A DNA stretch of 64,000 bases from Catellatospora coxensis (GCF_016862635.1 NZ_BONI01000007.1:1-64000); one strand, 5' to 3'; counted from the first letter of the stretch, positions 22,845 through 31,482 are shown. The notes: generated by a model from the letters alone, not told the origin. Translations and numbers: made by a program.

Positions 22845-23012
22845 ATGGTCGCAAATCTGCGCGTCACGATCCGCAGCTGCGCCGTGTGGCGCACCTGCGA
22901 GTGCGGGGCGCTGGCTCCGCTGTCCGCCGAAGAGGACCGCTGTGCGGACTGCCGCAGCGGCAAGCGCACCCCCGGCCGTCGCCGGTTGGTGCGTCCCCGA
23001 GGAAGGAAGTAG
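22845..23012 (+). CDS. Small zinc-ribbon-like protein of the element
   Basis: A 55-aa basic protein with CxC and CxxC pairs (TCECG at about 18-22 and CADC near 33-36) that could bind one zinc ion, followed by an Arg/Lys-rich tail. It has a very strong ribosome-binding site (GGAGGAGG, 7-nt spacing) and opens the transfer operon. Comparable short Cys proteins occur at this position in other actinomycete elements; their function is not known. Confidence 0.7.
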   Translation: MVANLRVTIRSCAVWRTCECGALAPLSAEEDRCADCRSGKRTPGRRRLVRPRGRK

Positions 23013-23019
23013 CGCAACC

Positions 23020-23286
23020 ATGGCGTTCCTGGATGACATCGACGGCCCTTCCGATGCGGAGCTGGCCGCGATCGAGCTGGAGTGGCCGCTGATCGCGGCT
23101 GAGATGGACCTCGCTGAGATCGAGGCGCAGATGCTGACCGCCGAGTGCAGGCCGGCCGAGCTGGACTGGCGCAGGCTGCGCCGGGCGGAGCGGCGCGTGC
23201 TGCGGGTCCTGGTCGAGCTGCTCGACCTCACCGACGACACGAACCGGCCGGCCGAGCAGGAACCGCGGCTGGCGGTGGCTGCCTGA
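23020..23286 (+). CDS. DUF6284-like small protein
   Basis: An 88-aa acidic protein with the pattern PSDAELAAIELEWPLIAAEM and LDWRRLRRAERRVLR, which I recognise from small DUF6284 proteins of streptomycete integrative elements. GAGGAAGGAAG lies upstream, inside the end of the previous gene. Function unknown; it sits within the transfer operon. Confidence 0.75.
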   Translation: MAFLDDIDGPSDAELAAIELEWPLIAAEMDLAEIEAQMLTAECRPAELDWRRLRRAERRVLRVLVELLDLTDDTNRPAEQEPRLAVAA

Positions 23287-23651
23287 TGAGCGCGCAGATT
23301 CCGCCGCACGTGACCCTGCCCCGGCTGGTGAAGCTCATCGACACTCACGCGGCCGAGTTGCTCAACCCCACAGAGCTTTATCCACAGCTTGTGGACAAGG
23401 TCGGCAAGCGCCGCGCCCGCTGGATGTGGACTGCCGCTCTGGCGATCGTCACCGTTCGCGATGACCTGGTCCGCGATGACGTGTCCGCTACCGAGGTGTT
23501 CGCGTCGCTGTTCGGGCTGATCTGCCTGCTGCTGGTGCTGACGGTTGATGGCTGGTGGGACGGCGCGCTGTGCGGCGCGGCTGTCGCGCTGTTCGCGGTG
23601 TCGCTGGCCAAGACCCTGTTCCGGCACATCCGAGACGAGTGGTGGTCGTGA
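23286..23651 (+). CDS. Small membrane protein of the transfer operon
   Basis: A 121-aa protein with two hydrophobic helices (about 70-86 and 90-108) and a charged N-terminal half. Start and stop overlap both neighbours (TGATG on each side), so it is translationally coupled. By position it resembles the small Spd proteins that help spread of the element within mycelium; this is inference. Confidence 0.72.
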   Translation: MSAQIPPHVTLPRLVKLIDTHAAELLNPTELYPQLVDKVGKRRARWMWTAALAIVTVRDDLVRDDVSATEVFASLFGLICLLLVLTVDGWWDGALCGAAVALFAVSLAKTLFRHIRDEWWS

Positions 23652-24730
23652 TGGCCAGCCGCTCTTCGCTTCCCCTCACGCCCGGCGACGCCGGAGCCGT
23701 TCCCGCTTCCTGGAGGCACGAGATGGACACCCCTGAGCGGGCCAAGGGTCCGCTGCACCTGCTGTTCGTGTTCTACCTGGCCATGGCTGGGCTGGCGCTC
23801 TACGGCCAGTCCGATGGCCTGATGGCCTGGCTGAACATCGACCGTATCCCCGCGCTGCTGATCGGGTTCGCGATCGAGCTGCTCGCGGCGGTGCTGCTCG
23901 GGTTCGCCGACTGGCGGCGCACCGACCGGGGCGAGCAGGCGATCGCGGCCCGCTTGCTGTCGATCGCGGTGGCGCTGGGGGTGGCCGGGCTGAACTTCTT
24001 CGGCCATGACGCCAGCGTCGGGCAGCGGCTGCTGTTCACCGGGGCGAGCCTGGCCGGGTACGCGGTGTGGACGCTGCACAGCAACGCCCGTCGCCGTGAT
24101 GCGCTGCGCGCGGCCGGTCGGCTTGCCGGCCAGCCGCCCGTGTTCGGGCTCGGCGCGTGGCTGCGGGAGCCGAAGGTGGTCTGGCGGGCGCGCCAGGTCG
24201 CTACCGCTGACACGACGCTGAGCGTGCACGACGCGTTGGCGCAGGCACGTACGGACATGGCGGCTGAGGAGCGGCACCGGGCGATTGCCGCAGCGCTGCG
24301 CCGCAAGCTGGCCAAGTCCCTGGACAGCACTTCGGCGGACATCGCGATGGTGTCTTACGACCTGGACGAGGTTGCCGCGCGGCTGGCCAAGTCCGTGGAC
24401 TACGGGCGGCTGACCGGACTGCTCGCAGCGGACATCCACCCGGATCGCATCGCCGAGGGCCGGACTGCCAAGCGCTCGACCCCAATCGCCACGCCGGACG
24501 CGGTCCGTGTCGATGATGCGGACAAACCGCAGCCTAAGCCCACCAATGCCCGCAAGAGCGACAGCGGGCGTAAGGCGGACGCTGCGACCCGCGTGCGGGC
24601 GGCGCTGGCGGACAACCCCGGCGCGACGCAGGCCGAGATCGCTCGTGCTGCGCGGACCTCTGACCGGACGGTGCGGCGTGTGCTGTCGGCCGCGCGTCCG
24701 GACATCGACGCCATTGCCGCTGCCGTCTGA
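23651..24730 (+). CDS. SpdB-like (DUF2637-type) membrane protein with C-terminal HTH
   Basis: A 359-aa protein. Four hydrophobic helices occupy about residues 37-145 (FVFYLAMAGLALYG, IPALLIGFAIELLAAVLLGFA and two more), as in DUF2637/SpdB spread proteins. After a charged linker, the C-terminal 40 residues (RVRAALADNPGATQAEIAR, then RTSDRTVRRVL) form a helix-turn-helix like those of replication or partition proteins. The ATG overlaps the previous stop. The combination suggests a membrane protein that touches DNA during transfer. Confidence 0.8.
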   Translation: MASRSSLPLTPGDAGAVPASWRHEMDTPERAKGPLHLLFVFYLAMAGLALYGQSDGLMAWLNIDRIPALLIGFAIELLAAVLLGFADWRRTDRGEQAIAARLLSIAVALGVAGLNFFGHDASVGQRLLFTGASLAGYAVWTLHSNARRRDALRAAGRLAGQPPVFGLGAWLREPKVVWRARQVATADTTLSVHDALAQARTDMAAEERHRAIAAALRRKLAKSLDSTSADIAMVSYDLDEVAARLAKSVDYGRLTGLLAADIHPDRIAEGRTAKRSTPIATPDAVRVDDADKPQPKPTNARKSDSGRKADAATRVRAALADNPGATQAEIARAARTSDRTVRRVLSAARPDIDAIAAAV

Positions 24731-24822
24731 GGCTGCGGTATCGGCCGATCGCCAACAACCTAACTGGCAGTTAGAGGCGGGCGCGTTCTGCGCCCATAGC
24801 GTCACTCGCGGTTGGACACAGC

Positions 24823-24861
24823 GGGGTGCGGCACCAGGCCTGAGAAACCGCGCCGCACCCC
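24823..24861 (+). other. GC hairpin before the translocase gene
   Basis: A 10-bp perfect stem GGGGTGCGGC/GCCGCACCCC (24823-24832 with 24852-24861) in the 162-bp gap between the SpdB-like gene and the FtsK/TraB gene. It may end the upstream transcript or control the translocase; no T-run is seen. Confidence 0.5.
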
Positions 24862-24892
24862 TCGCCCCTCTACCGAAGGAGCTGTCTTCAGC

Positions 24893-26770
24893 ATGCCAAA
24901 GTACGAGTTCCGGACGGTGCAGCACACCCCCGCGCGGGTTGTGTACAGGTTCCTGTCCGGCCGATTCCTCGACGGAGAGCGGCGCACCGATGGCGGCTAC
25001 CTGCGCCCCGGTCGCCGCGTGCTGGCCGAGTCCGGGCACGCCTCGAAGTGGGCGATGCTGCCGGGCTGGCAGCGTCAAGCCTGGCGACTGGGTACGCCCA
25101 TCGCGCTGTGCGGGGTTTCCTCCGCCTACCTGACCAGCCCCGACCTGACGGCCGGCACAGCCGCCGTACTGGCCGCTGTCGGCGGTACGCGGGTCGCTCG
25201 GCGGGCGCGTGCCGCGTGGCGGATGCGCAGGTTCAACGCCGCCTACATCAACCCCACCCTCGCCGCGCTCACGGGCGCGCTCGGGGACGCTCCGGTGAGG
25301 CTGCACGTGTCACCGGAGTTGGGCAGCCTGGTTCCCCGGCTGGTCAAGCCGATGAGCCCCGCCGAGAAGGCCGTGCGCACCTGGTACGGCGAACACGTGG
25401 AACCGGCGGTGCGCTGGGCACCCGAGCACATCATGCGGGCGCTCTGGCTGGCGCAGAAGAAGGCCAGCCCGGCAACGCGCTGGCTGGAGCAGTTCCGACG
25501 ACCGGTCGACAGCGACACCGGTCCGCGTATCGAGCTGCTCACGTCGGTGCCGTACCTGACCGATGACCAGCGCCGCTACGTGTCGTCGGTGGTCAACGCC
25601 AAGATTCCGGCCGGTGACCTCAACGAGCGCTGGGACCAGGTCGGCCCGCAGGTGCGGGTCACGTGGACGGTGCGCAAGCGCCCTCCGTCGAAGGTCGGCT
25701 ACGCGGACCTGTCGGCGCGGCTGGCGCAGCTGGCCGAGTGGGAGTACTTCCTGGGGCTGGGCGTGGGCGGCAAGCCGGTCACGATCAGCCTGAAGGAAGA
25801 CTCGCCGCATATCGCGTGTTCGGCCGGCAGTGGTGCGGGCAAGAGCGTGCTCGCGCAGACCGTCGCCGTTCAGGTCCTCGCCAGGGGCGGGCGCGTGGTC
25901 ATCCTCGACCTGAAGGGCTCGCACCGGTGGGCGCTGAACCTGCCGGGCGTGGACTACTGCACCAGCCCGGAGCAGATGCACAAAGCCCTGGTCGCGCTGG
26001 CGCGGCTGGCTGAGGAGCGCAACAGCCGCGCGCTGCACGAGAGCGAGGACTGGGATCCCGGCTACCGGGTGTTCGTCATCGCCGAGGAACTCAACGCCAC
26101 GTTCGCCAAGCTCAAGGACTACTGGAGCGAGGCACGCGGCACGGGGGACGCGAAGGTCAGCCCGGCAGTGCGGGCGTTCCGTGACCTGCTGTTCATGGGT
26201 CGCTCGGCGAAGGTGAATGTGTTCGCGGTCGCGCAGATGCTCACCGCGCACACCACCGGCGGGCCGGAGTCGCGGGAGAACTTCGGCATCCGCGCCCTGG
26301 CCCGCTACACCAAGAACAATTGGCAGATGCTCGCTCCTGAGGCGGGCATGCCGCGTGCTTCGCGCACGCTCGGCCGGTGGCAGATCGTCGTGGGCGGTGT
26401 GGCCACCGAGTGTCAGGTGGCGTACCTCAGCCCGGCTGAGGCGCGTCTGCTGGTGCACAAGCACGCGGCCGTGTCCCCGAGCGCGCAGTCACCCTTGATG
26501 GGCGCTGACCAGGAAATGTCCCCGAGACAGACGACTGTCGGGGACAGCGTCTCGGCTGTCGTGGACCCGCTGAGCGAGACCGTGACCCTTCGGGAAGCGG
26601 TCGCGCGAGGCATCTCCCCGTGGGCGTTCGACGCGACCAAGAAGCGGCTCCAGCGCGCCCGCAAGGCTCAAGCGCCCACGGCACCGGCGCCGGTGGGCAA
26701 GGAGGGGCTCGCCGATGTGTACCGCGTCGGCGACCTCGTGATCTGGATCGAAAGCGAGCTGGTGGCCTGA
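24893..26770 (+). CDS. FtsK/SpoIIIE-type DNA translocase (TraB/TraSA-like)
   Basis: A 625-aa conjugation motor. In actinomycete elements this hexameric membrane ATPase alone moves double-stranded DNA between cells. Two hydrophobic stretches near 60-105 (IALCGVSSAYL and TAAVLAAVGG) anchor the N-terminus. Walker A is GSGAGKSVL (about 312-320), Walker B is RVFVIAEELN (about 392-401) and the C-terminus has a winged-helix-like end. The ATG at 24893 follows an AAGGAG spaced 11 nt away, slightly long. The gene is intact, so the element may still transfer. Confidence 0.9.
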   Translation: MPKYEFRTVQHTPARVVYRFLSGRFLDGERRTDGGYLRPGRRVLAESGHASKWAMLPGWQRQAWRLGTPIALCGVSSAYLTSPDLTAGTAAVLAAVGGTRVARRARAAWRMRRFNAAYINPTLAALTGALGDAPVRLHVSPELGSLVPRLVKPMSPAEKAVRTWYGEHVEPAVRWAPEHIMRALWLAQKKASPATRWLEQFRRPVDSDTGPRIELLTSVPYLTDDQRRYVSSVVNAKIPAGDLNERWDQVGPQVRVTWTVRKRPPSKVGYADLSARLAQLAEWEYFLGLGVGGKPVTISLKEDSPHIACSAGSGAGKSVLAQTVAVQVLARGGRVVILDLKGSHRWALNLPGVDYCTSPEQMHKALVALARLAEERNSRALHESEDWDPGYRVFVIAEELNATFAKLKDYWSEARGTGDAKVSPAVRAFRDLLFMGRSAKVNVFAVAQMLTAHTTGGPESRENFGIRALARYTKNNWQMLAPEAGMPRASRTLGRWQIVVGGVATECQVAYLSPAEARLLVHKHAAVSPSAQSPLMGADQEMSPRQTTVGDSVSAVVDPLSETVTLREAVARGISPWAFDATKKRLQRARKAQAPTAPAPVGKEGLADVYRVGDLVIWIESELVA

Positions 26771-26798
26771 GCGCCGCCCGACATCCACGGAGGAACCA

Positions 26799-27032
26799 GT
26801 GATCAAGCGCATGTATGAGGCCATCACCGGCACGCCCTGGACCACGGGGCGCAGCTGCACCGCCGATTTCGGACCCACCATCGCGGCCCGCTACGTGACC
26901 GAGGTGCTCAGCCTGACCGAGCAGGAGCTGCACGCGCTCCACCCGGCCATCGCGGTCGCCTACCTCGAACACGTCCGGGAGATCCACGCCATGCACGGCA
27001 TGGAGCACCCGTCGGCGCTCACCCGCCACTGA
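26799..27032 (+). CDS. Small hypothetical protein of the element
   Basis: A 77-aa protein with many His residues in its helical C-terminal half (ELHALHPAIAVAYLEHVREIH). The GTG at 26799 has GGAGG five bases upstream. It lies 28 bp after the translocase gene and is followed by a strong hairpin, so it closes that transcript. No family recognised. Confidence 0.65.
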   Translation: MIKRMYEAITGTPWTTGRSCTADFGPTIAARYVTEVLSLTEQELHALHPAIAVAYLEHVREIHAMHGMEHPSALTRH

Positions 27033-27045
27033 CCACACCGACCCG

Positions 27046-27080
27046 AGGGCGCGGCCGACCAGCAAGGTCGGCCGCGCCCT
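27046..27080 (+). terminator. Hairpin between transfer and replication operons
   Basis: A 15-bp perfect GC stem (27046-27060 with 27066-27080) with a 5-nt loop. It follows the small gene ending at 27032 and precedes the AAGGAGG of the methylase-like gene by a few bases. It is probably a terminator, though without a T-run. Confidence 0.65.
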
Positions 27081-27097
27081 TCCGTAAGGAGGACCGG

Positions 27098-27844
27098 ATG
27101 AGCGCCACCAGCACCGACATAGAAAACCGACGGGTCGGCGTACCCGCCACCCACCGTAAGGCTCGGACGGAGCCGCCCCGACTGCTCGACCTGTTCTGCT
27201 GCGCCGGCGGGGCCACCCACGGCTACCAGCGGGCCGGATGGCACGTCACCGGCGTCGACCTCGTACCCCGTCCCGACTACTGCGGTGACGAGTTCATCGC
27301 GGCCGACGCCGTCTCGTTCGTTCGGGCGCACGGCCACGAGTTCGACGCGATCCACGCCAGCCCACCATGCCAGGACCACAGCACGCTCACCCGCTCCAAC
27401 CGCAAGCGCACCGGTTGGACCGACGGGCACGTCAACCTCATCCCACCCACCCGCGCCGCACTGTTGGCCACCGGCCGGCCGTGGGTCATGGAAAACGTCG
27501 TCGGCGCGCCGCTGCGCCCGGACCTGGTGTTGTGCGGGCTCATGTTCGACCTGCGGGTGTTCCGCCACCGCGTGTTCGAACTTCACGGCTTCGCCGTGTT
27601 CTCGCCCGCGCACCGCACACACCGTGGGCACCGGGTCGCCGGTTGGCGGCACGGCGTGCGCCACGACGGCGACATGGTCGCCGTGTACGGCGACGGGGGC
27701 GGCAAGGGCACCACCGAGCAGTGGCAGGCCGCGATGGGCATCGACTGGACCGCCGATCGAGAAGCCATCGCCCAGGCCATCCCACCCGCGTTCGCCCACT
27801 ACATCGGCGAGCACCTCATGGCCGCTGTCGGGGCGATCGCATGA
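27098..27844 (+). CDS. DNA cytosine-methylase-like protein
   Basis: A 248-aa protein with C5-cytosine methyltransferase motifs: motif I LDLFCCAGGATHGY (about 30-43), motif IV SPPCQDH with the catalytic Cys (about 88-94) and motif VI MENVVGAP (about 130). It is shorter than typical 5mC methylases, and I see no clear target-recognition domain. No restriction gene accompanies it, so it is an orphan that could protect the element DNA or modify its origin. AAGGAGG lies 5 nt before the ATG. It heads the replication operon. Confidence 0.85.
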   Translation: MSATSTDIENRRVGVPATHRKARTEPPRLLDLFCCAGGATHGYQRAGWHVTGVDLVPRPDYCGDEFIAADAVSFVRAHGHEFDAIHASPPCQDHSTLTRSNRKRTGWTDGHVNLIPPTRAALLATGRPWVMENVVGAPLRPDLVLCGLMFDLRVFRHRVFELHGFAVFSPAHRTHRGHRVAGWRHGVRHDGDMVAVYGDGGGKGTTEQWQAAMGIDWTADREAIAQAIPPAFAHYIGEHLMAAVGAIA

Positions 27845-28086
27845 GCACGATCAGCACCGATGTAGAGATCTGGCTGACCGGCGACCCCGCCAGCGTCAGC
27901 CACGCGATCAGCGCCCTGGCCGCCGATGCCCGGATCACTCAGCTCAGCGAGGAGCACCCCCTGGTTGGTCCCGACGCCGGCCGGGTGCGCCGCTACGTAC
28001 GGCTGGCAAAGCACACCAGCGGACCGCAGCGACCCGCACGGCCCACTGCCGAGCAGCTGCCCATCACGAAGGAGACAAGCCGATGA
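27841..28086 (+). CDS. Small hypothetical protein in the replication operon
   Basis: An 81-aa protein beginning MSTISTDVEIWLTGDPASVSH with an alpha/beta look and a polar tail. It overlaps both neighbours by four bases (ATGA), so it is clearly translated as part of the operon between the methylase-like and prim-pol genes. Function unknown. Confidence 0.75.
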   Translation: MSTISTDVEIWLTGDPASVSHAISALAADARITQLSEEHPLVGPDAGRVRRYVRLAKHTSGPQRPARPTAEQLPITKETSR

Positions 28087-28949
28087 CGACACCTCACCTG
28101 GTCGCGGTCGCCCTCGGCCTGGCCGAGCAGGGCTGGCACCTCTTCCCGCTGGCCCCTGGCGACAAGCGCCCCGCCGTCGCGCAATGGGAGCAGCGCGCTA
28201 CCACCGACCCCGACCGCATCCGCCGCTGCTGGTCGGCAGGCCCGTACGGCATCGGGATCGCGTGCGGCCCGTCCGGGCTGGCCGTGCTCGACCTCGACCA
28301 GCCCAAGCGTGACCAGACTGCGCCCGCGCAGTGGACGGGACACCAGGACGGCTGGCACGTGCTCGGCACGCTCATGCGCCGAGCGCACGCGAGCCTGCCT
28401 GCAACGTTCACCGTGCAGACCGGGCGCGGCGGAACGCACCTGTACTTCCGCCACCCAACCAGCGGCCCGCAGCTGCGCAACACCGCTGGCAAGCTCGGCT
28501 GGCTCATCGACACCCGCGCCCACGGCGGCTACGTCGTCGCCCCCGGCAGCACCGTCAACGGTCGGCCGTACCGGATCATGTGCGAGCTGCCCGCTGTCGA
28601 GCTGCCCGCGTGGCTCGGCGAGCGGCTCGTGCCAGAGGAGCTGCCGCCGCAGCAGCCCGTCATGGTCACGCTCTCCGGCGACCAGCACGGCCGCTACGTC
28701 GTTGCCGCGATCAGCCGCCAGCTCGCGCACCTGGCACAGGCTGGTGAGGGACAGCGCAACCACGCCCTCTACCGCTCCGCGGTCGCCCTCGGCCAGCTCG
28801 CCGCTGGCGGCGCGATCGGGCAGGCAGAGATAGAGGGCCTGCTGACGCAGGCTGCCTACAGTGCCGGGCTGCGCCCGGCCGAGACACGCCGCACCATCAC
28901 CTCCGGTCTGCGCGCGGGCGCGCGCCGTCCCCGGAGCGTGACCGCATGA
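28083..28949 (+). CDS. Bifunctional DNA primase/polymerase (prim-pol)
   Basis: A 288-aa replication protein with prim-pol motifs: GWHLFPLAPGDKRPA at the N-terminus, VLDLD (about 67-71) as metal-binding residues, TGRGGTHLYF and DTRAHGGYVVAPGS further on. The C-terminal third is helical, as in RepSA-type and phage prim-pols. It overlaps its neighbours by four bases on both sides. With the next gene it would start and extend autonomous replication of the excised element. Confidence 0.88.
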   Translation: MTTPHLVAVALGLAEQGWHLFPLAPGDKRPAVAQWEQRATTDPDRIRRCWSAGPYGIGIACGPSGLAVLDLDQPKRDQTAPAQWTGHQDGWHVLGTLMRRAHASLPATFTVQTGRGGTHLYFRHPTSGPQLRNTAGKLGWLIDTRAHGGYVVAPGSTVNGRPYRIMCELPAVELPAWLGERLVPEELPPQQPVMVTLSGDQHGRYVVAAISRQLAHLAQAGEGQRNHALYRSAVALGQLAAGGAIGQAEIEGLLTQAAYSAGLRPAETRRTITSGLRAGARRPRSVTA

Positions 28950-30094
28950 CCGCAGCGAACACGGCGCATCTCAGCGTCGTGCCTGCCGGTCCGCAGGCCG
29001 AGCGCAAGCGGCCCGCGCTAGGCGGGACGTGGACCGCCGACAAGCTCATGGGTGCAGAGTTCCCGCCACCGGCGTGGGCGGTGCCGGGCATCCTGCCCGA
29101 AGGGCTCACGCTGCTGGCCGGTGCGCCGAAGGTGGGCAAGAGCTGGCTGTCGCTCGGGCTGGGGCTGGCGGTCGCATCCGGTGGCATGGCGCTGGACAGC
29201 ATCCCTGTCCAGGCCGGGCCGGTGCTCTACCTCGCGCTGGAGGACACTCCACGGCGGTTGCAGTCGCGCATGGGGCGCATCCTCGGCGGGCAGCCAGCCC
29301 CGGCAGGGCTCACCCTGGCCACCGAGTGTCCGCCCCTACGGGCGGGTGGTGCGCAGGCCATCGCCGATTGGATCAAAGCCAACCGGGGCGCGCGCATGGT
29401 CGTCATCGACGTGTTCGCCAAGGTGCGCGGCAACAACGCACCTGGCATCAGCCCGTACGAAGCCGACTATGCCGCGATGACACCAGCCAAGCTGCTCGCC
29501 GACCGGTTCGGTATCGCCGTCGTGCTGGTCCACCACGTGCGCAAGGCCGCGTCCGAAGACTTCCTCGCCGAAGTCTCCGGTACCAACGGCCTCGCTGGCG
29601 CGGCTGACACCACGATCGTGCTCAAGCGCGGGCGCGGGCAGGCCGATGGCGTCCTGCACACCACCGGCCGTGACGTGGACGAGGCGGAGTACGCACTGTC
29701 GTTCCACGCAGCGGCGGGCGCGTGGCAGCTGCTCGACGGTCCCGCCGTGGACCACACGCTGAGCGACACCCGCAGCGCGATCCTGCGGCACCTGCGGCAG
29801 CATGGCCAGGCACAGCCACCCAAGGCGGTCGCTGAGGCAACCGGGCTGGCCTACGACACGGTCAAGCGCACCTGTCTGCGGATGGCCGCAGCCGGACAGC
29901 TGATCTCCGACGCCAGCGGGCGCTACGGCATCCCGGCTGAGGGTGCACCTGCTGTCCCCCGTGTCCCCCGTGTCCCCCAACCGGGTCTGACCAGCAACAA
30001 CGGAACGGATCATGAGGGACAGCCGGGTGATCATGCTGTCCCCCGTGTCCCTCATGATCGAAAAGGCGGCGAGGAAGGGAGCCTTGATGCCTGA
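28946..30094 (+). CDS. RecA-superfamily replicative ATPase/helicase (RepA-like)
   Basis: A 382-aa protein: Walker A GAPKVGKSWLS (about 60-70), LYLALEDTPRRLQSRM and MVVIDVFAKVRG (Walker B) mark a hexameric RepA/RecA-like helicase. A winged-helix segment (QPPKAVAEATGLAYDTVKR) follows near 290-310. The last 50 residues are low complexity (PRVPRVPQ and similar) because this DNA is the right copy of the iteron-bearing inverted duplication. It overlaps the prim-pol gene by four bases and the excisionase gene by eight. Confidence 0.87.
   Translation: MTAANTAHLSVVPAGPQAERKRPALGGTWTADKLMGAEFPPPAWAVPGILPEGLTLLAGAPKVGKSWLSLGLGLAVASGGMALDSIPVQAGPVLYLALEDTPRRLQSRMGRILGGQPAPAGLTLATECPPLRAGGAQAIADWIKANRGARMVVIDVFAKVRGNNAPGISPYEADYAAMTPAKLLADRFGIAVVLVHHVRKAASEDFLAEVSGTNGLAGAADTTIVLKRGRGQADGVLHTTGRDVDEAEYALSFHAAAGAWQLLDGPAVDHTLSDTRSAILRHLRQHGQAQPPKAVAEATGLAYDTVKRTCLRMAAAGQLISDASGRYGIPAEGAPAVPRVPRVPQPGLTSNNGTDHEGQPGDHAVPRVPHDRKGGEEGSLDA
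29952..30061 (-). repeat. Right copy of the 110-bp inverted duplication, inside the ATPase gene
   Basis: Reverse complement of 18954-19063 with about six mismatches. Carries the same hairpin (30008-30021 with 30046-30059) and the TGTCCCCCG-type repeats. Here it is translated as the C-terminus of the RepA-like protein. Confidence 0.88.
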
Positions 30095-30305
30095 GAAGTA
30101 CCTCACCATCCCCGAGGTCGCTGAGCGGCTAGGTACGACTGAGCGCTTCCCGCGACGCCTCGTCGAGGAACGCCGGATCGAGTTCAAGCGGTTCGGCCGA
30201 CACGTTCGGATCGGCGAGAGCGTGCTCGCCGAGTACATCGAGTCGTGCACCATCCGACCGGTTGAGCGTCGGCGTGGGCGCACGCGGAGGGGGTCCACCC
30301 GGTGA
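30087..30305 (+). CDS. xis: Excisionase (helix-turn-helix, MerR-like)
   Basis: A 72-aa DNA-binding protein: LTIPEVAERLGTTERFPRRL and a wing IEFKRFGRHVRIGES are those of HTH_17 excisionases. GGAAGGGAG precedes the ATG at 30087. It overlaps the replication gene by eight bases and the integrase gene by four. It directs excision together with the integrase. Confidence 0.88.
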   Translation: MPEKYLTIPEVAERLGTTERFPRRLVEERRIEFKRFGRHVRIGESVLAEYIESCTIRPVERRRGRTRRGSTR

Positions 30306-31471
30306 GCAACGGCAAGCAGAGCCGCCGACGCGAGTTCGGCACCGTTCGGAAGCTCCCGTCCGGCCGGTACCAGGCGCGCTACACCGGCCCGGACGGCATG
30401 AAGCGACCAGCGCCCGACACCTTCGCGACCAAGAAGGAAGCGACCGAATGGCTGGTCGAGAAGCAAGCAGAGATTCTGCGGAGCGACTGGATCGACCCTG
30501 ACGCGGGAAGCATGACGCTCACGGAGTACACCGACCGGTGGGTCAAGGATCGCGACCTCAAGCCGCGAACGCGGGTCGAGTACGAGCGCGTGCTGAGGCT
30601 GCACGTCAAACCTCAGCTCGGCGAACAGTTGCTGAACGAGGTCACCGCGCCGCAGATCCGGGCGTGGCGGTCAGAGCGGCTCGCCGCTGGCGTCGGCAAG
30701 CCGACCGTGGCCAAGACGTATCGCATCCTGCGTGCGATCTTCGCGACCGCGCTGGATGACGACCTGATCCGGCGCAACCCCTGCCGGATCAAGGGTGCGG
30801 GGCAGGACGTAGCCGACGAGCGGCCCACAGCGACGCTGGAGCAGGTCTTCGCCATCGCGGGGGCCATTCAGCCCCGGTATCGGCTGCTCGTGCTACTCGC
30901 TACCTTCGCGCAGCTCCGCTTCGGAGAGCTGATCGCGCTGCGCCGCAGCAGCCTCGACCTGGATGCGATGGAGGTTCGCGTGGCGCGCTCTACGAACGAG
31001 ATGGAGGACGGCACGCACTACGACGACGACCCGAAGTCGAAAGCCGGTAAGCGGCTGGTGAGCGTGCCGAGCGCGCTGGGTGCCGATATCAGGGCTCATC
31101 TCGACCGGTTCGTGTCGGCGGGGCGGGATGCACGGCTGTTCCTAGGACCGCAGGGCGCGATACCTCGCCGTAGGAACTTCAACCGGGTGTGGAAGGCGGC
31201 GCTCGAATCGGCCGGCATCCCGGATGAGATCGGTCTGCATCTGCATGACCTGCGCCACACGGGCGGCACCCTGTCGGGTCGTGGCGGCGCAACGCTCAAG
31301 GAGCTGATGGCGAGACTCGGGCACTCCAGTCCTCGCGCTGCAATGGTCTACCAGCACGCGACCAAGGATCGCGATCAGGCCATCGCAGCAGCGCTGGACA
31401 TGCTGATCGAGCAGGCTCGCAGCACGAGCGGCGGCCAAAGTGGCACGGATATGACTCGCGGAGCGCTTTAG
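30302..31471 (+). CDS. int: Tyrosine site-specific integrase
   Basis: A 389-aa recombinase that integrates and excises the element at tRNA-Ala. It has an N-terminal arm-binding domain with RKLPSGRYQARYTGPDG, a SAM-like core-binding domain (about 65-150) and the catalytic domain with Arg206, His315, Arg318, His341 and Tyr350 all in place. It starts with GTG inside the excisionase stop. The gene reads toward attR and ends about 790 bp before it, with a terminator and the DUF4240-like gene in between. Confidence 0.95.
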   Translation: MSNGKQSRRREFGTVRKLPSGRYQARYTGPDGMKRPAPDTFATKKEATEWLVEKQAEILRSDWIDPDAGSMTLTEYTDRWVKDRDLKPRTRVEYERVLRLHVKPQLGEQLLNEVTAPQIRAWRSERLAAGVGKPTVAKTYRILRAIFATALDDDLIRRNPCRIKGAGQDVADERPTATLEQVFAIAGAIQPRYRLLVLLATFAQLRFGELIALRRSSLDLDAMEVRVARSTNEMEDGTHYDDDPKSKAGKRLVSVPSALGADIRAHLDRFVSAGRDARLFLGPQGAIPRRRNFNRVWKAALESAGIPDEIGLHLHDLRHTGGTLSGRGGATLKELMARLGHSSPRAAMVYQHATKDRDQAIAAALDMLIEQARSTSGGQSGTDMTRGAL

Positions 31472-31482
31472 CCAGAGATCAC

